Source: DSVZ01 sp037439785
GTDB lineage: Bacteria > Verrucomicrobiota > Verrucomicrobiia > Limisphaerales > J093
Assembly (NCBI GenBank): GCA_037439785.1
Contig: JBBIVJ010000003.1
Coordinates: forward strand, 94,066-158,065
Length of the DNA: 64,000 nt
Direction: 5' to 3'
Part shown: one piece after another, positions 16,391 to 25,950 of the stretch
How positions within the stretch are numbered: position 1 is the first letter of the stretch
Layout of the letters: every line of letters starts with the position of its first letter
Notes under the pieces: model-generated
Told to the model about the DNA's origin: nothing
Databases searched by the model: none
The model's input: only the letters and a program-made list of their open reading frames with translations
Translations under genes and position numbers: made by a program

Positions 16391-19096
16391 ATGGTCCACC
16401 TCGCCCCCGAGTTCCTTGCCCGCCTCGCCCGGGCCAAGGGCGACCCCCGTGCCCAAGCGGCCCTGGCCGCGGAGTTTGCCCTCTCCACCCACCCCCCCGA
16501 AGAACAGGCCCCGCTGCGCGCCGCCCTCGACGCCGCCGCCCTGCTCCACTGGTTCGACCCCGGCCTGCTGAGCCAGATGCTGGTCCTGCCCCAGCCCGAA
16601 GCCCGGCGCCTGGGGGACATTCTCAAGAACTTCCCCTTCGTCGAGCGCTACCGCCGCGGCGCCGGTCACCTCCTCAACGTCCACGAAGCCACCCGGCTGG
16701 GCTGGCGGCAAAACCTGGCCCAGGACCAGCCCCACCGCTTCCGAGAACTCTCCGCCCGCGCCGCCGCCTGTTTCGCCGACGACCCCGCCACCCCCGCCCG
16801 CATCGAATGGATTTACCATCTCCTGGGCGCCGACCCCGTCCGCGGCGCCCACGAGCTGGAAGCCCTCGATCGCGACTGGGCCAGCAGCGCCCGCCCCGAA
16901 GACCGCTACGCCCTCGCCCATGCCCTCCGCGAACTGCTCGCCAGCCCTCTCCTCACCGGCCGCGCCCGCGTCCGGGCCCTGCTGGCCGTGGCCTGGACCC
17001 GCGTCAGCCGCGGCGAGACCGCCCGCCTGGTCGGAGAGGCGGAATCCCTGCTCGAACAGGCGCGCGCCACCGGCGACCCCAGCGCGGTGGCCGACGCCCA
17101 GTGCCTGCGCGGCGACGTGGCGCTGGCGCAGGGCAACCTGGCCGACACCGAAGCGGCCTTCACCGAGTACCTCACTCTGCGCCAGCAACTGGCCGCCCAA
17201 CATCCCGACCACACCGGTTGGCGTCGGGACCTGTCCGTGGCCTGGAGCCGCATTGGCGACCTGCGGGAAGCCCAGGGCAAACCGGACCTCGCCCGCCAGG
17301 CCTACGAACAAACCCTGGACATCCTCCGCTCTTTGACCGAGTCCGACCCCACCAACGCCGGCTGGCAACGCGATCTGGCCGTGACGCACAGCCGCCTGGG
17401 CAACCTCCTCCAGGCCCAGGGCCGTCTGACCGAAGCCCGGGCCGCCTACGCCGCGTACCACGACCTCATGCTGCGGCTGGTGACCCGCGACCCCGACAAC
17501 GCCGACTGGCAACGCGAACGGTCCGTCGCCCTCACCCGCCTGGGCGACCTCCACTTCACCCAGGGCCAACTGGACGAAGCCCGGGACGCCTTCACCGAAG
17601 CCCTGGCCATCGCCCGGCGTCTGGTCCAGCAGGACCCCGACAACGCCGGCTGGCAACAAGACCTGGCCGCCGCCCACAGCCTCCTGGGCAATATCTTTGA
17701 AGCGCGCGGTCAGCTCGAGGAGGCCCGCACCGCCTTCACCCGGGCCCTGACCCTCACCCGCCGCCTGGCCGAACAGGACCCGCACCACACCACCTGGCAG
17801 CAGGACCTGGCCGGCGCGTACAGCCGCCTGGGAGACATCCTGCTGGCCCTGGGCCGCCACGACGAAGCACACACCGCCTTCGAAGCCTTCCTGACCATCT
17901 ACCATCGCCTGGCCGGGTCAGCCCCGGAGGATGTCCGGTGGTTGCGCGGCCTTTCCCAGGCCCACAGCCGGCTCGGCGACGTGCTCGAAGCCCGGGGCCG
18001 GCTGGACGAGGCCCGGAGCCGCTTTGAAGCAGCCCTCACCCTCTGCCGCCGGCTGGCGGACCAGGAGCCGGACAACGCCGGCTGGCAACAGGGCCTGGCC
18101 GTGGCCTACAACCGCCTGGGCGGCATCCTCGAAAGCCAGAACCGCCTCGACGAGGCCGAAGCCGCCTTCCGCGCGGCGTTGGACCTTTTCACCCGCCTCT
18201 CGGCCCGCCAGCCCGACCACACCGCCTGGCAACGCGAGCTGTCCGTGGCCCTGAGCCGGCTGGGGGACATCCTGCAATCCCAGGGCCGGCTGGACGAAGC
18301 GCTGACCCTGTTCCGCGCCCGCCTGCCCCTCTGCCAGCGGTTGGTGGACTCGGCCCCCGAAAACCCGGACTGGCTGCGGGGACTGGCCCTGTCGCACCAG
18401 CGGATGGGTGGCGTGCTGGAAATGCAGGGGCATCCCGAAGAAGCCGGGGCCGCCTACCGCGAGGCGCTCGCCGCCTTCACCCGCCTGCTTGCCCTCAACC
18501 CGGACCATCTCCCCTGGCAGCAGGACCTCGCCGCCGCCCACGACCGCCTCGGGCGGGTCCTCCAGGCCCGGGGCGACTGGACCGGCGCACAGAACGTCTT
18601 TGAAACGCGCCTCACTCTCTGCCACCGCTGGCTCGCAGCCGACCCGGACAACCCGGACCACCTCCGCAACCTCGCCCTGACCTGGCATCGCCTCGGCACC
18701 CTCCACGAAGCCCGCGGCGATCTCGACGCCGCGCAGCAGGCGTTTGCTGAAGACCTCGCCCTGAGCCGGCGGTTGGTGGAACTGAACCCGGACCTTGCCG
18801 ACCGGCAACGCGACCTGGCGCTCACCTGCGTGCGACTGGCACGCCTGGAACTCCGCGCCGGCCAACCCCACCGCGCCCTGCCCCTCTACCAGGAGGCCGA
18901 CAGGGCCTACGCGGCCCTCGATCTTGAATCTCCCGCCGCTGGCAGCCTGGCTGGCGAAAGGCAGACCGTCCTGGCCGAGCTGGAACTCTGCCGGAAGCTC
19001 CTCGAGGCACTGGGCCAACCCAACGCCCCACCGGCCCAGGGTGGAAACGGCCACCTTCCGGTCTGCCCTGACCTTCCCCCCTCCGCGGCTGCGTAA
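16391..19096 (+). CDS. Winged-helix-like plus 12 x 48-residue TPR protein, partner of TIR-NTPase
   Basis: 901 residues. Residues 40-160 look like the helical or winged-helix part that follows a STAND NTPase (LLHWFDPGLLSQML, then a NVHEATRLGWRQ element). From about residue 270 come 12 tandem 48-residue TPR units, each opening with a P-x-x-x-x-W-x-x-x-L-x-x-x pattern (PDNAGWQQDLAAAHSLLG is typical) and containing LGD/LGN and G-x-x-x-E-A. This W-containing TPR type is common in single-chain bacterial TIR-TPR proteins. Start codon and upstream stop are separated by one codon and share frame with the TIR gene, so the two are either a natural split or one interrupted gene. The repeat array is the probable ligand-sensing part. 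Confidence 0.85.
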   Translation: MVHLAPEFLARLARAKGDPRAQAALAAEFALSTHPPEEQAPLRAALDAAALLHWFDPGLLSQMLVLPQPEARRLGDILKNFPFVERYRRGAGHLLNVHEATRLGWRQNLAQDQPHRFRELSARAAACFADDPATPARIEWIYHLLGADPVRGAHELEALDRDWASSARPEDRYALAHALRELLASPLLTGRARVRALLAVAWTRVSRGETARLVGEAESLLEQARATGDPSAVADAQCLRGDVALAQGNLADTEAAFTEYLTLRQQLAAQHPDHTGWRRDLSVAWSRIGDLREAQGKPDLARQAYEQTLDILRSLTESDPTNAGWQRDLAVTHSRLGNLLQAQGRLTEARAAYAAYHDLMLRLVTRDPDNADWQRERSVALTRLGDLHFTQGQLDEARDAFTEALAIARRLVQQDPDNAGWQQDLAAAHSLLGNIFEARGQLEEARTAFTRALTLTRRLAEQDPHHTTWQQDLAGAYSRLGDILLALGRHDEAHTAFEAFLTIYHRLAGSAPEDVRWLRGLSQAHSRLGDVLEARGRLDEARSRFEAALTLCRRLADQEPDNAGWQQGLAVAYNRLGGILESQNRLDEAEAAFRAALDLFTRLSARQPDHTAWQRELSVALSRLGDILQSQGRLDEALTLFRARLPLCQRLVDSAPENPDWLRGLALSHQRMGGVLEMQGHPEEAGAAYREALAAFTRLLALNPDHLPWQQDLAAAHDRLGRVLQARGDWTGAQNVFETRLTLCHRWLAADPDNPDHLRNLALTWHRLGTLHEARGDLDAAQQAFAEDLALSRRLVELNPDLADRQRDLALTCVRLARLELRAGQPHRALPLYQEADRAYAALDLESPAAGSLAGERQTVLAELELCRKLLEALGQPNAPPAQGGNGHLPVCPDLPPSAAA

Positions 19097-19394
19097 CGCA
19101 GGCTCACGGGCTGCCGGTAAAGCCGGGACCGCGAGGAGGCGGTCCCTTCAGGCGTGGGAGGGTCGGCGTCCCCGCCGACCCTGCCTGCTTCCGCCCAGGC
19201 CACACCCCCTTCAAAGCGCCAGAGCCCTGGACACTCCACAAGCTGGCGCCGCCGGGGTGACGCCCTGCCGCGCGTCAGCGTCCCGGAGTGCGGCAGTCCT
19301 CTGCCGCTTTCGGCAGCCGGCGGCAAAACAACCTTTTCTCCCCACCGCCGGCCGGTACACTGCCGGTTCCTTTAGGGCCCTTTGCCGCATTGCC
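19097..19394. repeat. Intergenic hairpin block, second copy
   Basis: No gene. It shares a long segment with 14755-14975. Three perfect hairpins: 19125-19146 (8 bp, loop GAGGAG), 19160-19181 (9 bp, loop TCCC) and 19290-19307 (7 bp, loop TCCT). It separates the TPR gene from transketolase. Confidence 0.85.
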
Positions 19395-21467
19395 ATGGCT
19401 GAAGACAAAACCCCGGTCAAACCCCTGGAGGCGCCCCCGTTGGTGCCGCTCAAGCTCAAACCCCGCCTGGCCCACACGCTCCGCCAGGCCCCCCGCTACG
19501 CCGTCACGGTGAAGAACCTCGCCGGCCAGGAGGTGGTGGTGGCCGACCCCCGCGCCACCCGGGCGCTGGTGGCGCTGATGAACGTCCACGCCGTCAACGG
19601 CGGCGCCGCCTGCCACTGGGGCGGCCCGGCGGCCCTGGCCGAGATCAACGCCGCCCTCCACGCCCAGATGTTTGCGGTGACCGACCGCGAGTGGTACGAG
19701 GCCTTCCACTACGTCAACGACGCCGGCCACACGGAGAACGGGGTGTACGCCCTGCGCACCCTTTACGGTTTCGACGGCCTGACCTTCGAGGACCTCAAGG
19801 GCTTCCGCAGTCTCCAGAGCAAGCTCACCGGCCACGGCGAGTCGCATCTCAATCCCCAGGGGGTGCTCCTGAGCAACGGCCCGCTCGGCTCGGCCCTGCC
19901 CCAGGCCCAGGGCCTGGCGCTGGCGGACAAACTGGTCGGCAACGACCGGGTGACCCTGGTGGTGATGTCCGACGGCGCGGCCATGGAGGGCGAGGCCAAG
20001 GAGGCCCTGGCCGCCATCCCGGGCCTGGCCGGCAAGGGCCGCCTCAACCCCTTCGTGCTGGTGATCTCTGACAACGACACCAAGCTCTCCGGCCGCATTT
20101 CTCAGGACGCCTACAGCCTGGCGCCCACCTTCCAGGCGTTGTCCACCCTGGGCTGGCATGTCATTCGCGTCCCCAACGGCCACGACCTGCAGGCGGTGTA
20201 CCAGGCCACGGAAAAGGCCATTGCCGCCGCCCGCGCCACGCCCACCCGTCCGGTCTGCGTGCATTGCAAGACCACCAAGGGCTACGGCGTCAAGACCACC
20301 GAGCAAAGCGCCTCCGGCGGCCACGGTTTCCCCCTGAGCAGCGGTGAGAAAATCGTCGAGTTCGTCCGCGAAATCTACGGCAGCGACGACCCGCCCGAGG
20401 AACTGGCCCGTTGGGCCGGGGACCTGCGCACCGACTGGGAAGCGCGCGAGGCGGCCCAAAAAGCCCGCGCGGCCGCCGTGGCGGCCGGTGCCCCCGCTCC
20501 CCCCAAAAAAGACAAGGTCCAAAGCGGGCTGGCCCGGGGCGCCATCCGCGCGGCGCAGGCCGGCTACCCCGTCTTTTCGGTTTCCTCGGACGTGCAGGGC
20601 TCCACCGGCATCAGTGCCTTCCAGAAAAGTTTCCCCGACCGCTGGATCGAGGTGGGGGTGGCCGAGGCCAACATGATCAGCACCGGCGCCGGCCTCTCCA
20701 AGCTGGGCTTCATCCCCATCGTGGACACCTTCGCCCAGTTCGGCGTCACCAAGGGCAACCTGCCCCTGACCATGGCCGCACTGTCCCAGGCGCCCGTCAT
20801 CGCCATCTTCTCTCACTGCGGCCTGCAGGATGCTGCCGACGGCGCCTCGCACCAGGCCACGACCTACTTCGCCGCGGTCAGCGCCATCCCCCACACCGTG
20901 GTGGTGGCGCCCTCCTGCGCCGAGGAGGCCGAGGCGCTGATGTTCGAGGCCATCCGGCGACTGGCCGAGGCGCGCAAGTCCGGCGAGGACGGCGAGTCGG
21001 TGATCTTTTTCGTGGGTCGGGAGAACTACCCCGTCAGCCTGGTGCCCGGCACCAAATACCCCTGGGGCAGGCCCCAGATTCTGGCCGAGGGCACGGACGT
21101 GGTGCTGGTGGGCTGCGGGCCGCTGGTGGGCAAACTCCTGGAAGCCGCCGCGGCGCTGGCAGACCAGAACATCCATGCCACCGTCCTCAACCATCCCTTT
21201 GTAAACCGGCCGGACCTCGAAATCTTCACCGCGGCGGTTCGCGATTGCGGCGGCCGGCTGGTGACGCTGGAAGACCACCAGATCACTACCGGCATGGGCA
21301 CCCAACTCTCGCACGCCCTGTCCCGGGCCGGTGTGGCACACCGCGTCGTGTCGCTGGGCATCAATGGCGAATTCGGCCAGTCGGCCTACCTGGCCGAACA
21401 CCTCTACGAGAAACACGGCCTGACCGCCCTCAAGGTCATCGAGGCGGCCAAACGACTGCTCAGTTGA
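19395..21467 (+). CDS. tkt: Transketolase
   Basis: 690 residues, full-length single-chain transketolase of the pentose phosphate and Calvin pathways (TPP- and Mg-dependent transfer of two-carbon units). The N-terminal TPP domain has LTGHGESHLNPQGVLLSNGP and the metal/TPP motif MSDGAAMEGEAKEAL...SDNDTKLSG. The central pyrimidine-binding domain shows GVAEANMISTGAGLSKLG, where the Glu activates TPP. The C-terminal domain begins at IFFVGRENYP. The usual KSGHPG segment is replaced by VNGGAACHWGGPAALAE, so it belongs to a divergent transketolase subfamily. The start at 19395 was chosen because the upstream in-frame sequence is the intergenic repeat. Confidence 0.9.
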   Translation: MAEDKTPVKPLEAPPLVPLKLKPRLAHTLRQAPRYAVTVKNLAGQEVVVADPRATRALVALMNVHAVNGGAACHWGGPAALAEINAALHAQMFAVTDREWYEAFHYVNDAGHTENGVYALRTLYGFDGLTFEDLKGFRSLQSKLTGHGESHLNPQGVLLSNGPLGSALPQAQGLALADKLVGNDRVTLVVMSDGAAMEGEAKEALAAIPGLAGKGRLNPFVLVISDNDTKLSGRISQDAYSLAPTFQALSTLGWHVIRVPNGHDLQAVYQATEKAIAAARATPTRPVCVHCKTTKGYGVKTTEQSASGGHGFPLSSGEKIVEFVREIYGSDDPPEELARWAGDLRTDWEAREAAQKARAAAVAAGAPAPPKKDKVQSGLARGAIRAAQAGYPVFSVSSDVQGSTGISAFQKSFPDRWIEVGVAEANMISTGAGLSKLGFIPIVDTFAQFGVTKGNLPLTMAALSQAPVIAIFSHCGLQDAADGASHQATTYFAAVSAIPHTVVVAPSCAEEAEALMFEAIRRLAEARKSGEDGESVIFFVGRENYPVSLVPGTKYPWGRPQILAEGTDVVLVGCGPLVGKLLEAAAALADQNIHATVLNHPFVNRPDLEIFTAAVRDCGGRLVTLEDHQITTGMGTQLSHALSRAGVAHRVVSLGINGEFGQSAYLAEHLYEKHGLTALKVIEAAKRLLS

Positions 21468-21898
21468 CCCCGGCACCGCGAGGAGGCGGCGGACCTGTTC
21501 TTCCGGCAGCTCACGCCAGCGGCTACCAGGCGGGAACCGAAGTCGCGCAGGCAGAGCAGCCTGCCGGTGCCGGCAGGGACCGCGAGGACAAGGTTTCTCC
21601 CCGACGCGGTCCATCCCCGTGAAGTGGTGGGAAGGGTCGGCGCCCCCCCCGACCCTGCCGGCTTCACCGCAAGCCCGGTACACGCCACAAGCCTGCTCCC
21701 ACGGCGGTGGGGTCTTGCCGCGCGGCAGCGTACGGGAGTGCGGCAATCCTCTGCCGCTTTCCGGGCCGGAGTGGCGATCGCCGGATTGTCCCGAGCGCCG
21801 CGTTGGGGAGAACTGCATCGGGCTGCGGCGGGTGACTTGTCCCCAAGCTTGCCCCCTCCGTCCCCCGACTGCTTGACCCCGAGTTGGCCCGCTCTACG
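21468..21898. repeat. 431-bp intergenic hairpin block, third, diverged copy
   Basis: No gene. It holds a diverged copy of the block at 14755-14975 and 19120-19310. Hairpins: 21547-21564 (GCAGGC/GCCTGC), 21577-21612 (8-bp stem, long loop), 21634-21655 (GGGTCGG/CCGACCC, loop of C residues) and 21740-21757 (GCGGCA/TGCCGC). The shared words GGAGTGCGGCA and CCTCTGCCGCTTT identify it as the same family. Confidence 0.8.
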
Positions 21899-23443
21899 AT
21901 GCCGCACCGGCCGGTTGCCGGCCTGATCTTGAATACCTACCTGCTCATGGCGGCCTGCGTGGGGGTCGGGTTGTCCCCGGTCCGGGCGGGGGATTGGGGG
22001 GCGTGGTACGGCCCGGCGTGGACGGAGTTTGAGCTGACCTTCACGGAAGGGCGGCGGGTGGAGGCGGCGGGTCCTTTCTGGGCCCGGGAAACGCGCTGGC
22101 CCGAGGACGGCGGGCTGTTTCCGGACGCGGCCGAGCCGGCGGTCAGCCGGCTGGCACGCACATTCACGTTGGCGCCGCTGTTCAATTGGAACCACGAGCC
22201 GGCGGTGGAGAATGTGTCCTGGGAGTGCCTTTACCCGGTGATCACCTACGACCGCTACGGGCCGGAGTGGCAGGTGCAGGTGTTTCAGTTGCTGCGGTTC
22301 ACCGGCGGCGCCACCCAGGACGCCGCGACCACGCGGAGCTTCACACTGGTGCCGTTTTTCTGGTTTCGGCGCTCTGCCGGGGACCCGACCTTGAACTACG
22401 GCGCGGTCTGGCCCTTTTACGGCACCCTGCAGAAGCGGCTGTTCCGGGATGAAGTGCGTTTTGTCCTCTGGCCGGCCTACGTGCAGACCCGCCGGCGGGA
22501 TGTGGTCACGGACAACTATCTGGTCCCGTTCGTGCACATCCGGCGCGGTGAGGGCCTGCACGGCTGGCAGGTGTGGCCGTTTTACGGCACCGAGCACAAG
22601 GCGGTCACCACCCGGACCAACGGCTTTGGTGAGGTGGAGACGGTGGCCGGCCATGCCACCCGGTTTGTGCTCTGGCCGTTTTACAGTGCGGCCGACCTGG
22701 GGGTGGGCTCGACCAACCCGATCACCCAGCGGACGCTGCTGCCCTTCTACAGCCGCCAAACCTCGCCGGCGAAGGACCGGGCCCTGTATGCCTGGCCGTT
22801 CGGGCCGGTTCTGGTCGAGGACCGCGAGCGGGACTATCGGCAGGTGTCGTTTCTGTTTCCGGTCTTCTCGTTTGCCCGCGGGCCGGGCAAGCAGGCCGTG
22901 CGCGTCTGGCCCCTGTTCGGGACCACCCGGTACCCGCAGGCGCAGTCGCACTTCGCCGCCTGGCCGCTGTACCACCGAAAGAGCACGCAGAGCGAGACCC
23001 ACGAACGGCGCACCACCCGCGTGGCGTTTTTCCTGTACACGGACCTCGAGACGCGCGACCGGCGGACGGGCCGGGTGGACCGGCGCTCGGATTTGTGGCC
23101 GCTGTTTGCGGCGCGGCGGGACGGGGCGGGCAACGAGCGGTTCCAGATGCTGGCGCTGCTCGAGCCACTGCTGCCGGTCAACGACAGCATTCGCCGCCTG
23201 TACTCGCCGCTGTGGACGTTGTGGCGCTCCGAATACCGCCCGGCCACCGGGACGCGGACGCGCGCCCTGCTCTGGAACCTGTACCGCGAGGAGCGCCGGC
23301 CGGCGTCAAAAAAGTGCTCGCTGCTCTTCGGCCTGTTCCAGTATGAGTCCACGCCGTCCGGCAAGCGGGGGCGGCTGTTTTTTCTGCCCTGGGGCCGCCG
23401 GCCCGGCCCGACCGAAAACGCGGCGTCGGCGTCGCCCCGCTAG
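21899..23443 (+). CDS. Secreted protein with repeated WPFYG-type motifs
   Basis: 514 residues with a signal peptide (ends near residue 31). The mature protein repeats an aromatic strand motif roughly every 40-50 residues: VPFFWFRR, VWPFYGTLQKRLF, VLWPAYVQTRR, VWPFYGTEHK, VLWPFYSAAD, AWPFGPV, VWPLFGTTRY, AWPLYHR and LWPLFAARR. Aromatic-rich alternating strands of this type suggest an outer-membrane beta-barrel or a repetitive beta-sheet surface protein. Similar WPFY-repeat proteins are known only as hypothetical proteins in related bacteria. The gene ends 21 nt before mlaE, so a link with lipid or envelope transport is plausible. A TTG in the same frame at 21884 is an alternative start. Confidence 0.7.
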   Translation: MPHRPVAGLILNTYLLMAACVGVGLSPVRAGDWGAWYGPAWTEFELTFTEGRRVEAAGPFWARETRWPEDGGLFPDAAEPAVSRLARTFTLAPLFNWNHEPAVENVSWECLYPVITYDRYGPEWQVQVFQLLRFTGGATQDAATTRSFTLVPFFWFRRSAGDPTLNYGAVWPFYGTLQKRLFRDEVRFVLWPAYVQTRRRDVVTDNYLVPFVHIRRGEGLHGWQVWPFYGTEHKAVTTRTNGFGEVETVAGHATRFVLWPFYSAADLGVGSTNPITQRTLLPFYSRQTSPAKDRALYAWPFGPVLVEDRERDYRQVSFLFPVFSFARGPGKQAVRVWPLFGTTRYPQAQSHFAAWPLYHRKSTQSETHERRTTRVAFFLYTDLETRDRRTGRVDRRSDLWPLFAARRDGAGNERFQMLALLEPLLPVNDSIRRLYSPLWTLWRSEYRPATGTRTRALLWNLYREERRPASKKCSLLFGLFQYESTPSGKRGRLFFLPWGRRPGPTENAASASPR

Positions 23444-23464
23444 GCCGGCCGACCCGTCACCACC

Positions 23465-24208
23465 ATGTTTCACGATCTGGGCGAAGTTCTGTTGCTGCTG
23501 GGGCGGACCTTCCGCGCCCTGCCCCACACGGTGCGGCAGGGACGGAAGGTGCTCGAGCAGCTCCACGAGATCGGCAACGCCAGCCTGCTGATGGCCTGTC
23601 TGCTGTCGCTGTTCATTGGCGGGGTGCTGGCGCTGCAAACCGGCCCGGTGCTGGCCGAGCGCGGGCTCCACAACTTCATCGGCCAGATCGTGGGGCTGTC
23701 CATGTGCCGGGAGCTGGCGCCGGTGATGATGGCGGTGTTGATCGCCGGGCGCATCGGCTCGGCCATGGCGGCGGAGCTGGGCTCGATGCAGGTGTACCAG
23801 GAGATTGATGCGCTGCGGACCCTGAGCATCCACCCGGTGCACTACCTGGTCCTGCCGCGGCTGGTGGCGATCAGCGTGGCCCTGCCGACGCTGGTGGTAT
23901 TTTCGATCCTGGTCGGCTGGGTGGGGGGGGCGCTGGTGTCGGTGACCAACTACCAGATTTCGATCTCCCTGCACGGCTATGTGAAGAGCCTGGGCAACGG
24001 CGTGGACGTGATGGACGTGATCAACGGCCTGCTCAAGAGTCTGGGCTTTGCGGTGGCCATCGGGGCCATCGCCTGCCATCAGGGGCTGAGCACCACCGGC
24101 GGGCCGCGCGGCATTGGCCGCAGCGTGACCAAGGCGGTGGTGAACTCGATTGTCATGATCCTGCTCCTGGACTACGTGTTCACGCGGTTGCTGATGCACC
24201 TGGATTGA
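23465..24208 (+). CDS. mlaE: Phospholipid ABC transporter permease
   Basis: 247-residue MlaE/YrbE-family permease of the maintenance-of-lipid-asymmetry (MCE) system. Hydrophobic helices are visible near 43-60, 75-100, 140-165, 200-215 and 222-240. The conserved GRIGSAMAAELGSM and EIDALRTLSIHPVHYL segments of the permease domain are intact, as is HQGLSTTGGPRGIGRSVT near the C-terminus. It forms the inner-membrane channel that works with the ATPase and MCE proteins encoded next. Spacing to the ATPase gene is an ATG overlapping the stop by 1 nt, so this is an operon with coupled translation. Confidence 0.95.
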   Translation: MFHDLGEVLLLLGRTFRALPHTVRQGRKVLEQLHEIGNASLLMACLLSLFIGGVLALQTGPVLAERGLHNFIGQIVGLSMCRELAPVMMAVLIAGRIGSAMAAELGSMQVYQEIDALRTLSIHPVHYLVLPRLVAISVALPTLVVFSILVGWVGGALVSVTNYQISISLHGYVKSLGNGVDVMDVINGLLKSLGFAVAIGAIACHQGLSTTGGPRGIGRSVTKAVVNSIVMILLLDYVFTRLLMHLD

Positions 24209-24996
24209 TGAGTCCGGCCTCTTCCCACGGCGTGCGCCTGGAGGTGCGCGGGCTGGCCAAAAGCTACAACGGCCAGCCGGTGCTGCGCGGGCTGACCTTC
24301 ACGGTCGAGCGCGGGGAGCTGTTCGTCATCATGGGCCCCAGCGGCAGCGGCAAGACCGTCCTGCTCAAACACCTCATCGGGCTGGAGCCGCCCGACGCCG
24401 GCGAGATTCTCCTGGAAGGCGAGCCGGTGGGACCGCCGGAGACCCGGAGCCGGCACCGGGTGGCGATGGTGTTCCAGTCCGGCGGCCTGCTCCACTCGCT
24501 GACCGTGGCCGAGAACGTGGGCCTGTACCTGGCCGAGCACCGACTCAAGCCGCCGGCGGAAATCCGGCGCATCGTGGCCGACAAGCTGGCCCTGCTGGGC
24601 CTGGCGGGCACCGAAGAGCGCTGGCCGGCCGAGTTGTCCGGCGGCATGAAAAAACGCGTGGCCATTGCCCGGGCCCTGGTCGTCGAGCCGCAACTGATCT
24701 TCTACGACGAACCCACCAGCGAGCTGGACCCCCTCATCGCGGTCACCATCGGTCGGGAAATCCTGCGCCTGAACCGCACCCTGGGGGTCACCAGCGTGGT
24801 GGTCACCCACGACCGCGACCTGGCCTTCGGCATCGCGCACCGGCTGGCCGTGCTGCACGCCGGCCGGTTTCTGGCCCTGGGCATCCCGGCCGAGGTGCAG
24901 GCCCACTCCGACCCCACGGTCCGGCAGTTCCTGCACGCCGATTTTCGCTTCGAGCCCAAACCGCAACCGGGGCCCGTGGCCCCCTCCCCCCCATGA
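24208..24996 (+). CDS. mlaF: Phospholipid ABC transporter ATP-binding protein
   Basis: 262 residues. All ABC ATPase signatures are present: Walker A GPSGSGKT, signature LSGGMKKR (the GGM variant is typical of MlaF), Walker B LIFYDEPTSELD and an H-loop THDRD. It powers lipid movement through MlaE. The ATG at 24208 overlaps the mlaE stop, and its own stop overlaps the mlaD start by 4 nt (ATGA). A TTG one codon upstream is an alternative start but is not needed. Confidence 0.95.
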   Translation: MSPASSHGVRLEVRGLAKSYNGQPVLRGLTFTVERGELFVIMGPSGSGKTVLLKHLIGLEPPDAGEILLEGEPVGPPETRSRHRVAMVFQSGGLLHSLTVAENVGLYLAEHRLKPPAEIRRIVADKLALLGLAGTEERWPAELSGGMKKRVAIARALVVEPQLIFYDEPTSELDPLIAVTIGREILRLNRTLGVTSVVVTHDRDLAFGIAHRLAVLHAGRFLALGIPAEVQAHSDPTVRQFLHADFRFEPKPQPGPVAPSPP

Positions 24997-25950
24997 AAAA
25001 CACCCTCCAGACCCGTCTGGGCATCTTCTTCGCCCTGGCCTTCGTGGCCGCGGTGGTCATCCTGGAGACCATCGGCGGCCTCGAACTGCTCAAGCGCGGC
25101 AAGGTCATCGCCGCCCGCTTCCACAACGTCCTCGAACTGAACGTCGGCGACCCCGTCAAGATGGCCGGCAAGCAGATCGGCCGCGTCGAACGCATCGAGT
25201 TCACGGACGACCGGGTGCGCGTGGCCATGAAGATCACCGACGCCCGCGCGCCGGTCCGCACCGACAGCCGCGCCACCATCCGCTTCACCGGGATGATGGG
25301 GCAGAACTACGTGGCGATCGAGTTCGGCACCGACAAGGGACCGTTGGTCGAGGACGGCGCCGAGCTGGAGACCTCCGAGCAGCCGGACTTCAACCAGCTC
25401 ATGAGCAAGCTGGAGAGCGTGACCACCGGCATCCAGAAACTGACCACCACCTTCAGCGACTCGAACCTCGGCGATCTCCTGCTGCCGTTCACGGACTTCC
25501 TCAACGAAAGCAAGCCCCGCATCCTGACCATCCTCAGCAACGCGGAGTCCATCACCGCGCAGGTGGCCAGCGGTCAGGGCACCGTGGGCCGGTTGATTTA
25601 CGAGGACACCCTCTATGCCACCGCCCTGTCCACCGTGACGAACCTCGACACCACCGCCGGAGACGTGCAGCGCCTGATTGATGATGCGCGCGCGGTGGTG
25701 GCGGACGTCCGCGCCGGCCAGGGCACGGTGGGCCGGATGCTGCGCGAGGACCGGCTCTACACCGAAACCACCGAGGCCGTGGGCAACCTCCGGGAAATCC
25801 TGCAGAAGATCAACCGCGGCGAGGGCACCGTGGGCAAGGTCGTCAACGACACCGCCCTCCTGGACAACGCCAAGCTCACCCTGCAAAAGCTCGACAAGGC
25901 CACCGAAGGCCTCGAGGACCAGGGGCCCCTGACCGTGCTGGGCATCCTGA

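Noticed and set aside
14735..17905. Long antisense open frame (over 1000 codons) opposite the TIR/TPR genes
   Set aside because: High GC and codon bias in the true genes create long shadow frames; its translation has no family match and lacks any natural start context.
16391..19096. 144-bp repeats considered as a CRISPR array or satellite
   Set aside because: The repeats are in frame and encode a TPR pattern with variable residues; there are no spacers of constant length.
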